A DNA stretch of 64,000 nucleotides from Stieleria varia (GTDB lineage: Bacteria; Planctomycetota; Planctomycetia; Pirellulales; Pirellulaceae). The notes beneath the pieces are model-generated. The model was given only the letters and a program-made list of their open reading frames with translations, was not told where the DNA came from and did no database searches. Numbering within the stretch: the stretch's first letter is position 1; the number at the start of each line of letters is the position of its first letter. The translations under genes were made by a program, and so were the position numbers. Positions 24,271 through 33,260 of this stretch are shown here, one piece after another. The DNA is taken from assembly GCF_038443385.1 (NCBI RefSeq), contig NZ_CP151726.1:1240001-1304000 (forward strand), given 5' to 3'.

Positions 24271-25988
24271 GGCGACGCATCCTCCGTCGGACCGGATTGC
24301 GATGTGGCGGCGTTGTTCGTCCCGGCAGGAGGGAGACCGGATTGTCCGGCCAGTCGGTCGGTGACGATGCCATGCAAATGTTCGAACAACTTCGTCGCGT
24401 CCTCCGCTTCACGGTCCAAGAACTCGCCATCCTTGGTCACCCACAATTGAATCTGAAACAGCGTTCGATCGTTCTCCATGCGCTGCCGCAGTTTCCCTAG
24501 CGGCCCCAGTGCTTCCGGCGGTGATATCGACACCCCGTCTTTTTCGGTCAAGCAAAATCGCAGCAGACCGCGAGAGACCGTTCCTTTGTAGAAATTGCTC
24601 GACAGATAGGGATCTTGTTCGGTCGCCGTCTGGGCAACTTGCGAAACCCCGTCCTGCTGCCAGCCGATCTTTTGGTAGCAGTCACACAGGTCGTGCCATT
24701 GCGGAAATGCGAAGTCGACGGCAAAGGTCGCGACGAGTGAATCCTTTCGATAGACCCAAACGCGAGACTGTTGCGCAAAGAGTCGCTCGACATGCTCATC
24801 GCGAAACTCGGTCCGTTTCCAACCGCCGACTTCTGTCGGCAAAAGATTTTCATTCAACAGTCGGTCAACATCGTCGATCGATCCGGTGAATGCGATTTCC
24901 TGGCCGGTTCGCAACCGATTCAAACCCATCGCTAGGCCCGTCATTCCGATCAACAGAAACAAGATTGAAAAGACACGCGTCGGAGTTCCAAACTTGCCGG
25001 GATGTGTCGGCATGTGGAGCGTCTCATCCTCCAGAAAAACGGGTTCAGGGCTGCCCCATTCCACGACCTGGATCCAACGCAGCACCGTCTCGGACAACGA
25101 ACCGCGGTCGAATTTTTCGGCATCGCCTGGCTCCATCAAGAAACAGAGCAACTGATCCGAACTGACAACCAGTATCACGGCGCCTGTGAACACGACCAAG
25201 CCGAGCGCCGTGTGAGGCCAACCGGCAGCCATGTCGATGCCGTAGCGTTCCGAGAACACACCGATCGATACGATTCGAACAATGTTCATCACGGATGCCC
25301 ACAGTAAACCGCTGGCAACGAGCAAGATCATATGCAGCAGGGAGCGATTGGCCAGCACCGCCATCAACAGGCAAGTTGCCAGGATCGCCATCATGGACAC
25401 GATCCCACTACAGGCTTCCTCGACAAACAATCGCTGGCTGGGCAATTGGATCGTCGTTCCTTCGACAATGTTAGGAATATAAACCGCTTGCAGAATCGAG
25501 GCGCTGGTCGTCGTGGTCCACTGCTGCAGCGACTGTGACAGGCGTTGCTCGTATCCTCCCGGCACCGGGATCAGCAGCCAAAGGATCAACCACAGTCCAA
25601 ACGCGTTGTGGATTTGAAAACGTTCACGTAGCGACAGCAAAATTCCGCCGACGGAGATCACAAATCCCACTGCGGCAACCCACGGCGAGAAGACAAATGT
25701 CCCGAAACCAAACAACCCCAATGCGATGATCCAGCACAAGAACGCACCTTGACGTCGAATCGGCCCCATCTTGCCCGCCGGGATGGGTTCCAGCCGGTTG
25801 AAGACCAGGATGCCGAACGCCAGCAGTACCATCGGAAAATGCTGATACTGCTCGCGGCTGAACAAGTTGATCAGGTGAACGATCAACAGGGGCAGGTGCG
25901 CCAACGCGATCAGCAACGGCCATCGATAATCGAGCCATAACGTCTCTGTGGGACGCGTGGTGACTGATGGCTCGGTGGGTTGGTTCAT
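24267..25988 (-). CDS. xrtU: exosortase (XrtU-like) with EpsI-type C-terminal domain
   Basis: A 573-residue integral membrane protein. The N-terminal 330 residues contain about eight helices and the exosortase triad: the catalytic Cys in FVEEACSGIVSM, the Arg in SVMNIVRIVSIGVF and the His in GWPHTALGLVVF. The remaining part, after another helix (FSILFLLIGMTGLAMGL), is a periplasmic EpsI/DUF3485-like domain. Exosortases cleave PEP-CTERM-like sorting tails and link proteins to the exopolysaccharide export route. The length and the fused EpsI domain fit the planctomycete exosortase called XrtU; that subtype is my judgement from memory. It is flanked in one operon by two TPR proteins. No PEP-CTERM-like substrate tail was recognised in this window. 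Confidence 0.9.
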   Translation of the reverse strand: MNQPTEPSVTTRPTETLWLDYRWPLLIALAHLPLLIVHLINLFSREQYQHFPMVLLAFGILVFNRLEPIPAGKMGPIRRQGAFLCWIIALGLFGFGTFVFSPWVAAVGFVISVGGILLSLRERFQIHNAFGLWLILWLLIPVPGGYEQRLSQSLQQWTTTTSASILQAVYIPNIVEGTTIQLPSQRLFVEEACSGIVSMMAILATCLLMAVLANRSLLHMILLVASGLLWASVMNIVRIVSIGVFSERYGIDMAAGWPHTALGLVVFTGAVILVVSSDQLLCFLMEPGDAEKFDRGSLSETVLRWIQVVEWGSPEPVFLEDETLHMPTHPGKFGTPTRVFSILFLLIGMTGLAMGLNRLRTGQEIAFTGSIDDVDRLLNENLLPTEVGGWKRTEFRDEHVERLFAQQSRVWVYRKDSLVATFAVDFAFPQWHDLCDCYQKIGWQQDGVSQVAQTATEQDPYLSSNFYKGTVSRGLLRFCLTEKDGVSISPPEALGPLGKLRQRMENDRTLFQIQLWVTKDGEFLDREAEDATKLFEHLHGIVTDRLAGQSGLPPAGTNNAATSQSGPTEDASP

Positions 25989-26020
25989 GTCTTTGTACAG
26001 CGCGCAACGCCGATGATGGA

Positions 26021-28522
26021 TCAGCGTTGGGGATCGAGGTTCAACAATCTCTTGGACTCATTGAGCAAGAAATCGACATCGGTAAAGGGTTCGTAGCTGA
26101 TGTCTTGCCAGCGGACTCGGTTTTGTGCATCAATCAAGAAGGTTCCGTGCAGTGGCTGGTCTTCGAAGTCATCCCAGCAACGAAAGCTCTTGAAAACCTC
26201 TGCCGACGGGTCTGCCATCAGTGGGATCGGCAACGGCTTGTCAAAATTGGTGATCCCCGTCGCCAGTTCCGCAGCTCCCTCCGTGCTAATCGCAATGATT
26301 TCAATCCCAAGGTCAGCGAATTTTTCAAACTCGGGGGCAAAAGCGTGAAGTTGTTCGATGCAGTGCAAACAACCGAAACCAAGGTAAAAGATTACGATTC
26401 GCGGACGACCACGATATTGTTCATCGGTTACTTTTTGATCATCCGACGACAGAGCCTGCCATCGTGGGGATTGATAGGGCTGCCATGAAATCGGCCCCAG
26501 ATCACCCAATGGCGGACGACTGCCCAGGTCTTCGGCAGGCGAGGCTTTCTTTCGCCAGTCGCCTTTGATGTCAGCGTCCTCGGCGACTTCACCTAGGCGG
26601 GCCAGCATCGGCGTGCCGATGTCCGCGACCGATGCGACGGACCGCAGCTTCTCAAACTGTTTTTTCGCTTCGTCTCGATCGCCGTTGAGCCACAGCAAAT
26701 GGACCAACACGGCGAGCGGTCGGACTTGGTTCGTGCCTTCTTTCACAGCCTGCTGAGCCAAGCGAATTGCCCCGCCGGCGTCTCCCGCCATCGCCGTCCA
26801 TTCGGCCTGCGTCGTCAAGTCCACCCCTGCCGACTTGAGATGCTCCGCCAGCTTGCCTTTGTCCTTGCGAACCGCTGCAGCGGCGGCGGCGACGCAGGCG
26901 ATCGATTTCTGCAAAGATTTCAAACGACTTTGCAACGCGTCACGTGTGGGTGCCGGTTCGGCATCTTCATCGGCATCGTCACCGGCAGCCTCCGCGTCCA
27001 AATCGTTTGAGATCGGAGGTGCATCGGCCAAGTCCAACAGTTGTGTTTGGACGGCCAGTCGTCGTCGCTGAAGTGACCGAAGGGTTCTACCCGCGTGCTC
27101 GTTGTCGCCCGTCATGAATCTCGCGACTGCCAGATGACACAACCATTGATCTTGCTGCGCAGCGTCATCACTGGGCGTCAAGAATGGACCGCCGGTCTCG
27201 TCAATCATTGCTTGCCAGAGACCATATTGAAACAGCGTTTGTTGCAACCTCTCGCGGCCGTATCGTTGGCTGCCTTTCTTGTCCAGCGAATTGTATTTCG
27301 GATGCATCGGCAACGAAATTAAATCACGGGAGATCTCCAGGGCTTCGTCCACGCGACCGAGAAACTGCAGATTGCGAACCAGCCATTCATTATTGTGAGC
27401 AAAGTTGTGGATCTGGTCGGGCATCAGGCGGGCACGATTCATGTGCTCGTGATCCACCCTCGCTGATGCTTCCTGTTGCCACGCTGCATCTTCGTATCGT
27501 TTGAGTTTGGAATAGATGTGACCGGGCATGTGCCACATGTGAGCGATCGCAGGTGCCGACGGGCCGCACTGTGCCGCTGAATGCAATGCGTTTTCCGGGC
27601 GTCTGCCGTCCCACAGGTGGATCCGATAGTGGTGCGCCGGATGCATGGGATTCTTGGCAAAGACTTCACCAAGCAAAGCATCCACGGCGTAGTGGCTGGA
27701 GATCTTCAGCCCGTTGCGTTCGCTTTGCCAAAGATGCAAGGCAATGAACGCTTTGGCCTCGATGTCATCGGGATGCGAGTCCAAGATTCTTTCCATGTCG
27801 TTGGCGTAGCGCGCGGCGCGAGACTTCTTGGCTTCACGTTGCTCCTCCTGTTTCTTCTTGTTGGCTTCCTGCTGCTTCTTGCTCAGTCGCTCTGCCGTGC
27901 TCTTGTTCGCCTCGGACTCGGCTTTCGCATCGTCGATCATTTTTTGTGACGGCAAGAATCTTTCCAGTGCGTCGATATAGAGCTGTTCGTGTTTGCCTGC
28001 GTTCTTGCGAAGCTTCTTGGCTTCGTCGATCAACCCTCGCGCTCGCGCGTCGTTGTTGGCATTGGCCATCGCCATTCCCCAGTAGGCGATGGCAAGCTTG
28101 GGGTCTTCTTTCACGGCTTGGCGAAAGGAGCGTTCGGCTTCGAGAAACCAGAAACCGTGAAGCTGGGCGAGGCCCTGCAGAAAGAAAGCTCGCGCAGACT
28201 CCGACTTGGTCGACGTTGGAAACTCCAGCGTGGGCAGACCGTCGATCAACACTGCTGATTGACGCGGCCCTTCATTGAAAGCTTCGCCGTGGTAACTGTG
28301 TCCGGCCGAAACGCTCTCCGCAGAAACGCTCTCCGCAGAGTCAGAGGTTTGACCGTGGAGAGTGGCTGGCGAGCCAAGCCAAAAGGCACACATCAGGCAG
28401 GACGCGATTGTGAATCCGATCGCCGACCGCCAACGGGGCCACGTGCTGTTTCGCAGCGGAATTTGTTGCAGCGGGACAAGAGAGTGTGGGGCAGGCAGAA
28501 CTTTGCGTAGGAGAGGAATCAT
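26021..28522 (-). CDS. TPR protein with C-terminal thioredoxin-fold (AhpC/TSA-like) domain
   Basis: The frame reaches 28615, but the ATG at 28522 begins an export signal (helix IGFTIASCLMCAFWLGSPATL), giving 833 residues. The mature N-terminal 550 residues are TPR-like helices (RAFFLQGLAQLHGFWFLEAE, DPKLAIAYWGMAMANANND) interrupted by a Lys/Glu-rich coiled coil. The last 150 residues are a thioredoxin/peroxiredoxin fold with GFGCLHC as a CxxC active site and strands IVIFYLGF and IEIIAISTE. It is the first gene of the operon, 32 bases before the exosortase. It could keep exported cysteine proteins, perhaps the exosortase or its clients, reduced; this is inference. A 15-base duplication encoding AESVS twice lies just after the signal peptide. 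Confidence 0.88.
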   Translation of the reverse strand: MIPLLRKVLPAPHSLVPLQQIPLRNSTWPRWRSAIGFTIASCLMCAFWLGSPATLHGQTSDSAESVSAESVSAGHSYHGEAFNEGPRQSAVLIDGLPTLEFPTSTKSESARAFFLQGLAQLHGFWFLEAERSFRQAVKEDPKLAIAYWGMAMANANNDARARGLIDEAKKLRKNAGKHEQLYIDALERFLPSQKMIDDAKAESEANKSTAERLSKKQQEANKKKQEEQREAKKSRAARYANDMERILDSHPDDIEAKAFIALHLWQSERNGLKISSHYAVDALLGEVFAKNPMHPAHHYRIHLWDGRRPENALHSAAQCGPSAPAIAHMWHMPGHIYSKLKRYEDAAWQQEASARVDHEHMNRARLMPDQIHNFAHNNEWLVRNLQFLGRVDEALEISRDLISLPMHPKYNSLDKKGSQRYGRERLQQTLFQYGLWQAMIDETGGPFLTPSDDAAQQDQWLCHLAVARFMTGDNEHAGRTLRSLQRRRLAVQTQLLDLADAPPISNDLDAEAAGDDADEDAEPAPTRDALQSRLKSLQKSIACVAAAAAAVRKDKGKLAEHLKSAGVDLTTQAEWTAMAGDAGGAIRLAQQAVKEGTNQVRPLAVLVHLLWLNGDRDEAKKQFEKLRSVASVADIGTPMLARLGEVAEDADIKGDWRKKASPAEDLGSRPPLGDLGPISWQPYQSPRWQALSSDDQKVTDEQYRGRPRIVIFYLGFGCLHCIEQLHAFAPEFEKFADLGIEIIAISTEGAAELATGITNFDKPLPIPLMADPSAEVFKSFRCWDDFEDQPLHGTFLIDAQNRVRWQDISYEPFTDVDFLLNESKRLLNLDPQR

Positions 28523-28670
28523 CGGCGGGCGTTTGGGGTGGGCGGTGGGCGAGAGATCGAGAGCATCAACCACATCGTGGCCGTAGTGTAGTTGATGCTC
28601 CGTCCCTCGCTCCATGCGTCCCTTGATTCATGCTGTCGCGAATGTGTCCTCTGATGACGATTCCGCCAAA

Positions 28671-29072
28671 CTACTGCGGTTTGTGCCCGAAGACGATTTC
28701 AGCGGTGTGTCCGACGCTGAAGCCGAATTCGACGGCATAAGACATCGCGGTCCGCTTCAAAGGAAACAAGGTGGCGTAGCTTGGGGGGCCCCACTGGCCG
28801 GTTGCGATCTGCAGGAATCGTCCTGCCGGCGTACCATCGGGCAGCCTTTGAGCGATCAGCCAGCCTGCGCGAACACCTCCGTTGTCCATCCCATGGTGCA
28901 ATTCCGGGGAGGGTCGAGGATGCGTTTCCGCAGTCACTAGCAACGACAGCTCTTCGGAAGGGTTCGAAAATGGCCATTCGGGCCGGCCACCATCAGCGGG
29001 ATCGCTGCCCGGCGGGTCGTTGCGACCGTGAAACGCGTGAATAATGGGCCCAATACTCGGTTTACCTAACAT
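28671..29072 (-). CDS. small protein of unknown function
   Basis: A 133-residue reading frame with a strong ribosome binding site: GGAGG eight bases before the ATG, a rare feature in this window. I recognise no family. The sequence is rich in Gly, Pro and His with motifs HAFHGRNDPPGSDP, LHHGMDNGGVRAGW and LPDGTPAGRFLQIATGQW; the C-terminus has SYAVEFGFSVGHTAEIVFG. There is no signal peptide or membrane helix, so it is probably cytoplasmic. Three 14-base tandem repeats lie directly upstream of the ribosome binding site, in the leader or promoter. It ends about 150 bases before the TPR-redoxin gene on the same strand, so the two may or may not be cotranscribed. Confidence 0.7.
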   Translation of the reverse strand: MLGKPSIGPIIHAFHGRNDPPGSDPADGGRPEWPFSNPSEELSLLVTAETHPRPSPELHHGMDNGGVRAGWLIAQRLPDGTPAGRFLQIATGQWGPPSYATLFPLKRTAMSYAVEFGFSVGHTAEIVFGHKPQ

Positions 29073-29086
29073 GGGGCGTTCCTCCA

Positions 29087-29128
29087 GAATGCTTTGACGG
29101 GAATGCTTTGACAGGAATGTTTTGACAG
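29087..29128. repeat. three 14-base tandem repeats upstream of the small gene
   Basis: Units GAATGCTTTGACGG (29087-29100), GAATGCTTTGACAG (29101-29114) and GAATGTTTTGACAG (29115-29128). On the minus strand they end just before the TGGAGG ribosome binding site. Possible iterated protein-binding sites or RNA leader element. Confidence 0.8.
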
Positions 29129-29377
29129 GGGCGTGTCAGCCGTGCGGTGAGGATCGGGGGAGGTGGTGACACGTTTGGTCAAACAGTCGAAAAAGCCCCA
29201 TTTATTCGAGGAATAGCGGATTCCGCGTGATCGGCTGTCGAGGTCCTCAATTCGCGTCCGGACCGAGATTTCGGCGTGTACAACGCCCGAGGAGACTCGT
29301 TCTGAGAGTGTGGACCCGGTTCCTGAAGGAACGAAAGCTTGAAATCCAAGCGTTTTTGGGTCGATAGGTTATGATGA
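29129..29377. other. intergenic region between divergent genes
   Basis: Separates the small minus-strand gene and the second DUF1549/DUF1553 gene. Apart from the 14-base repeats at its edge I see nothing definite; promoter elements for both genes should be here. Confidence 0.35.
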
Positions 29378-31162
29378 GTGGACGGAAAAATGACTTGCTT
29401 CGTCCACGCTGTTTCGATTCGTTCCTGGAATTTCCGCCTTATGACCAGCATGCTTGCCCCTACGACCTACCGCCCCCAGCTTTGGACCCGGCTTTGGAGT
29501 CTGAGATTCCCGATCGCCGTGATGGCACTGACGCTGATGCTGTCGGTGAATGGGGTGACGCGACTGAGTGCTGCGGACACTGCTGTTCCCCCGCAAGTCA
29601 TCTCCATCAACGAGTCCATCGAGCAGAATTGGACGGACTATCAAATCACGCCCGCGCCGGAGGCGGACGATGCGACTTGGTGCCGTCGCGTGCACTTGGA
29701 CGTGATCGGTCGGATTCCGACGTTGGAGGAGATGGAGGAGTTCATGTCCGATCGCAGTAGTGACAAGCGAGCAAAGCTGGTCGACAAACTGCTGCATGAC
29801 GATCGATACACCGAAGAGTACGCCGGTCACTGGGCGACCGTTTGGGCCAACCTATTGATCGGGCGCAGCGGTGGAAATGATCGCCGCGATCTGACTAGTC
29901 GTGACGGGATGATGAAGTATCTGCGTGACACGTTTGCGTCGAACAAGCCGTACAACAAGATGGTGTTCGACTTGGTGACCGCCGAGGGTGCGTCGGAGCC
30001 CGGCAAACCGGGTTTCAACGGCGCGGTGAATTTCTTGATCGGAAAGGTCAACGAAGAGAAAGGTGTTTTGGCGGCCAGCAGTACGTCTCGGATCTTTTTG
30101 GGTCAGCAGGTGCAGTGCACGCAGTGCCACAACCACCCCTTTAATGATTGGAAACAGCAAAAGTTTTGGGAGTTCAATTCGTTCTTTCGTCAAACCCGAG
30201 CGCTACGTCGCTTTGGTCCCGGTGGCGGACGTGACATCGATTTCGCTGAGTTGGTGAGCGAAGACTTTGCGGGCGAAGCAGGCGATCCCGAAAACGCATT
30301 GGTTTACTACGAGATGCGAAACGGTCTCGTGCGAACCGCCTACCCGGTGTTCACCGACGGCACCGCGATTGGGCCGAGCGGCTTTGTCAGCGATGTCAAT
30401 CGGCGTCAAGAACTGGGACGTTTGATGATGGAGAGCACGGACTTGGACAAGATGGCTGTGAATCGTTTCTGGTCCATGTTCATGGGTTATGGTTTCACCA
30501 AACCGATCGATGACATGGGGCCACACAATCCATCGTCCCATCCGGAGTTGCTTGAGAAGCTTGCCAGCGATTTCAGGGCGAGCAGCTACAACGTCAAGGA
30601 TTTGATCACATGGATCACCCTGAGTCGTCCCTATGGACTGGCCGCTGTCTTGGGTGGTGGAAACAAGGTCGATGATCCATCCATCGGCGAGACCCCCAAG
30701 TTCTCGCGATTCTATCTGCGTCAGATGAGTGCCGAACAGCTCTATCAGTCGCTCGTGGCGTCCACTGATGCAACATCCGCCGGAACCTATGAGCAGCAAG
30801 AAGAACAGCGGCGCAAGTGGCTGCAACAGTTTGTCGTCGCGTTTGGCACAGACGAAGGCGACGAAGCGACAACGTTTGACGGATCGATTCCGCAAGCATT
30901 GATGTTGTTCAACGGGGAATTGACCGGTCGGGCGACCAGCATCGAAAAAGGCAGCTTTATCGACCGCCTGTCGCAGACCGGTAAATCACCGCGAGATCGA
31001 CTGAACAGCTTGTTCATGGCCGGATTGGCACGTCGGCCGACCAAGGGCGAAATGTCGATGGCCAGCAAGCTGATGGTCGCGAGAAAGAACAATGAGAAGG
31101 AGATGCTACAGGATCTGTGGTGGGCAATTCTCAACAGTAATGAATTCATCATGCAGCATTAG
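29378..31162 (+). CDS. DUF1549/DUF1553 exported haem-motif protein
   Basis: 594 residues from the first ATG; the ATG at 29441 (21 codons on) is an equally good start before the signal segment SLRFPIAVMALTLMLSVNG. The DUF1549 part (RVHLDVIGRIPTLEEMEEFM, DRYTEEYAGHWATVWANLLI) is followed by a CTQCH haem-type motif in VQCTQCHNHPFNDWK, then DUF1553 (RRQELGRLMMESTDLDKMAV, ARRPTKGEMSMASKL). Unlike the first copy in this window it lacks the N-terminal PSCyt1 domain, so it has one CxxCH only. It opens a four-gene plus-strand set: this gene, a DUF1501 protein, an ECF sigma factor and an anti-sigma-like cytochrome-like protein. The reaction of the family is unknown. Confidence 0.94.
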   Translation: MDGKMTCFVHAVSIRSWNFRLMTSMLAPTTYRPQLWTRLWSLRFPIAVMALTLMLSVNGVTRLSAADTAVPPQVISINESIEQNWTDYQITPAPEADDATWCRRVHLDVIGRIPTLEEMEEFMSDRSSDKRAKLVDKLLHDDRYTEEYAGHWATVWANLLIGRSGGNDRRDLTSRDGMMKYLRDTFASNKPYNKMVFDLVTAEGASEPGKPGFNGAVNFLIGKVNEEKGVLAASSTSRIFLGQQVQCTQCHNHPFNDWKQQKFWEFNSFFRQTRALRRFGPGGGRDIDFAELVSEDFAGEAGDPENALVYYEMRNGLVRTAYPVFTDGTAIGPSGFVSDVNRRQELGRLMMESTDLDKMAVNRFWSMFMGYGFTKPIDDMGPHNPSSHPELLEKLASDFRASSYNVKDLITWITLSRPYGLAAVLGGGNKVDDPSIGETPKFSRFYLRQMSAEQLYQSLVASTDATSAGTYEQQEEQRRKWLQQFVVAFGTDEGDEATTFDGSIPQALMLFNGELTGRATSIEKGSFIDRLSQTGKSPRDRLNSLFMAGLARRPTKGEMSMASKLMVARKNNEKEMLQDLWWAILNSNEFIMQH

Positions 31163-31273
31163 TCGAGTTCATTCGGGCCGCACCATGCGTTCTAACGCTA
31201 GAGGTGGCTGGGTGTTCACGGCCAACGCTTTTCAACTAACACGCTTTTCACTTTCGAACGATAGGCTTTCAAC

Positions 31274-32548
31274 ATGATTTCGACTTGGAAAACTCCTGAC
31301 GGAATGACACGCCGCCATTTCATGAACCACCTCGCCGGCTCTGCAGCAACGGTTTCCGCTGCGATGACCCTCGGTGGAGCGATTTCTGCCAACGCGGCTG
31401 AAATGAAGAAAAACCGCAAGTCGGCGATCATGTTGTGGATGGGAGGCGGTCCGCCAACCATCGATATTTGGGATTTAAAACCCGGCGCAGCAACCGGTGG
31501 TCCCTTTCAGCCGATCTCCACCACCGGAAACATGCAAATCAGCGAACACATGCCTTTGACGGCTCAACAGATGCACAATCTGTCGATCGTTCGCAGCATG
31601 TCAACTCGCGAAGCCGACCACAACCGCGGTCGCTACTACATGCATACGGGATTCGTTCCCAACCCGAACATCACTCACCCTAGCTACGGCGCGACGATTG
31701 CCCACGAGTTGATCGATCAACGACCCGAGCTGGAAATTCCTCCGTTCGTAACGATCGGAGGCGCGGGTGCCGGACCTGGATTCCTGGGTATGGCTTGGTC
31801 GCCTTTTGCTGTGACCAGCAACGGTCGCATCCGCAACTTGAACATGAGCATCGAAGACGCTCGACTGAAACAACGCATGTACGCGTTGCAAGAGATCGAA
31901 GGCGGCTTTGCCAACCGCACCAAAGACCTGCCCGCTAGCGAGCATGCCAAGGTTCTCAAGAAGACGTTTGACTTGATGACCAGCGAACAGATGAAAGCGT
32001 TCAAGGTCGAAACGGAAGACCAAAAGACGAAGGAACGATACGGCGAAAACGGCTTCGGCCAAGGTTGCTTGTTGGCTCGCCGCTTGGTGGAAGCCGGAGT
32101 GCCGTTCATCGAAGTCGACTTGGGCGGCTGGGACTTGCACAACAATGTGCACGCCACGCTCAAGGACACCAAGTTGCCGCAACTGGACCAAGCGATGAGC
32201 GCCCTGGTAGAGGACCTGGAACAACGTGAGCTGATCAAAGACACCGCGATCATTTGGATGGGCGAGTTCGGTCGCACACCTCGCATCAACCAGAACAGCG
32301 GACGCGATCACTGGGCACGCTCCTGGTCATGCGTCGTCGGTGGTGCAGGAATCAAAGGCGGCTTGGCCGTCGGTGAAACAAGCTCCGACGGAACGGCGGT
32401 TGAGTCCGAGCCCTTCAGCAGCGAAGACCTGATGACGACGGTTTGCCAAGGATTGGGGATCTCGTCGGAAAAAGTTTATAAGAGCAAGAACGGTCGTCCG
32501 ATGAAGATCGCCGGGGGCGGAAAGGTCATCACTGAGCTGGTGGCATAA
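31274..32548 (+). CDS. DUF1501 protein, second copy
   Basis: A 424-residue DUF1501 protein with a twin-arginine-like leader (TRRHFMNHLAGSAATVSAAM), so probably exported folded. Family landmarks: SAIMLWMGGGPPTIDIWDLK, the mid segment GQGCLLARRLVEAGVPFIEV and IIWMGEFGRTPRINQNSGRD carrying probable metal-site residues. It is more compact than the copy at 6267. It lies 111 bases after its DUF1549/DUF1553 partner and only five bases before the sigma factor start, so structural and regulatory genes appear to be one transcription unit. Function of the family is unproven; extracellular hydrolase is the usual guess from the fold. Confidence 0.94.
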   Translation: MISTWKTPDGMTRRHFMNHLAGSAATVSAAMTLGGAISANAAEMKKNRKSAIMLWMGGGPPTIDIWDLKPGAATGGPFQPISTTGNMQISEHMPLTAQQMHNLSIVRSMSTREADHNRGRYYMHTGFVPNPNITHPSYGATIAHELIDQRPELEIPPFVTIGGAGAGPGFLGMAWSPFAVTSNGRIRNLNMSIEDARLKQRMYALQEIEGGFANRTKDLPASEHAKVLKKTFDLMTSEQMKAFKVETEDQKTKERYGENGFGQGCLLARRLVEAGVPFIEVDLGGWDLHNNVHATLKDTKLPQLDQAMSALVEDLEQRELIKDTAIIWMGEFGRTPRINQNSGRDHWARSWSCVVGGAGIKGGLAVGETSSDGTAVESEPFSSEDLMTTVCQGLGISSEKVYKSKNGRPMKIAGGGKVITELVA

Positions 32549-32553
32549 ACTCG

Positions 32554-33258
32554 GTGGCCAAGGGCCAGACGGGTGAGGACTCGATTGGCGAGCCGAACCA
32601 AACATCGTCCTACCAAGTTGCCTCTGATTCCACATCGGCAGAATCCCGTTCCGCCGCTGTCCGAATCAGGCAGACGGAGGCGACTGGTTTTGGCGATACC
32701 CTGTCTGAGCCTCAGCCAGTTTTGGAACAAGAATTGACGGAAGAGACAAACACGCTCGATGCGGGTGAATTGATTCGCAAACACCAGCGCGGCGTGTGGC
32801 GCTATCTGCGTATGCTCGGCTGTGATGCCGCGACCGCAGACGATTTGACGCAGGACACTTTCCTGCGGATCTTGAAACACAAGGACTTCGTACAGCACAA
32901 CGATGCAGCAACCGCTGGCTATCTGCGTCGCACCGCGTACAACCTTGTTGTTTCTCAACATCGAAAACAGGGACGAGTGCAAACGGTAGCCGAGCCTGCC
33001 GTTTTGGATGAAATCTGGAACTTTTGGGCAGGAAAGGACCTCACCGGTGATGCCGCGATCGACGCGCTCTCGGTGTGTCTGTCTCGACTCACCCCAAGGG
33101 CACAAATGGCATTGAAGATGCGATTTGGGTCAGAAGCCAGTCGACTGGAAATCGGTGAAGCACTGGGGATCAGCGATCACGGGGCACGCAATCTGATGCA
33201 GCGAGCCAAACAACAACTCCGCGATTGCGTGGAAGAAACGCTGCGAAATCTGAAGTGA
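32554..33258 (+). CDS. ECF-type RNA polymerase sigma factor
   Basis: A 234-residue sigma-70 family protein starting at GTG five bases after the DUF1501 stop. The first 70 residues are a low-complexity Ser/Thr/Glu-rich extension not found in minimal ECF factors. Region 2 is RGVWRYLRMLGCDAATADDL with DLTQDTFLRILKHKD, and region 4 is LTPRAQMALKMRFGSEASRL with the helix-turn-helix EIGEALGISDHGARNLMQRA. Region 3 is missing, as expected for ECF. The next gene starts two bases after its stop and encodes an anti-sigma-like membrane protein, so it is very probably held inactive by that partner. Target promoters may include this operon itself. Confidence 0.93.
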   Translation: MAKGQTGEDSIGEPNQTSSYQVASDSTSAESRSAAVRIRQTEATGFGDTLSEPQPVLEQELTEETNTLDAGELIRKHQRGVWRYLRMLGCDAATADDLTQDTFLRILKHKDFVQHNDAATAGYLRRTAYNLVVSQHRKQGRVQTVAEPAVLDEIWNFWAGKDLTGDAAIDALSVCLSRLTPRAQMALKMRFGSEASRLEIGEALGISDHGARNLMQRAKQQLRDCVEETLRNLK

Positions 33259-33260
33259 AC

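Noticed and set aside
31601-32311. 236-codon minus-strand frame opposite the second DUF1501 gene
   Set aside because: Antisense shadow of a gene with clear family motifs.
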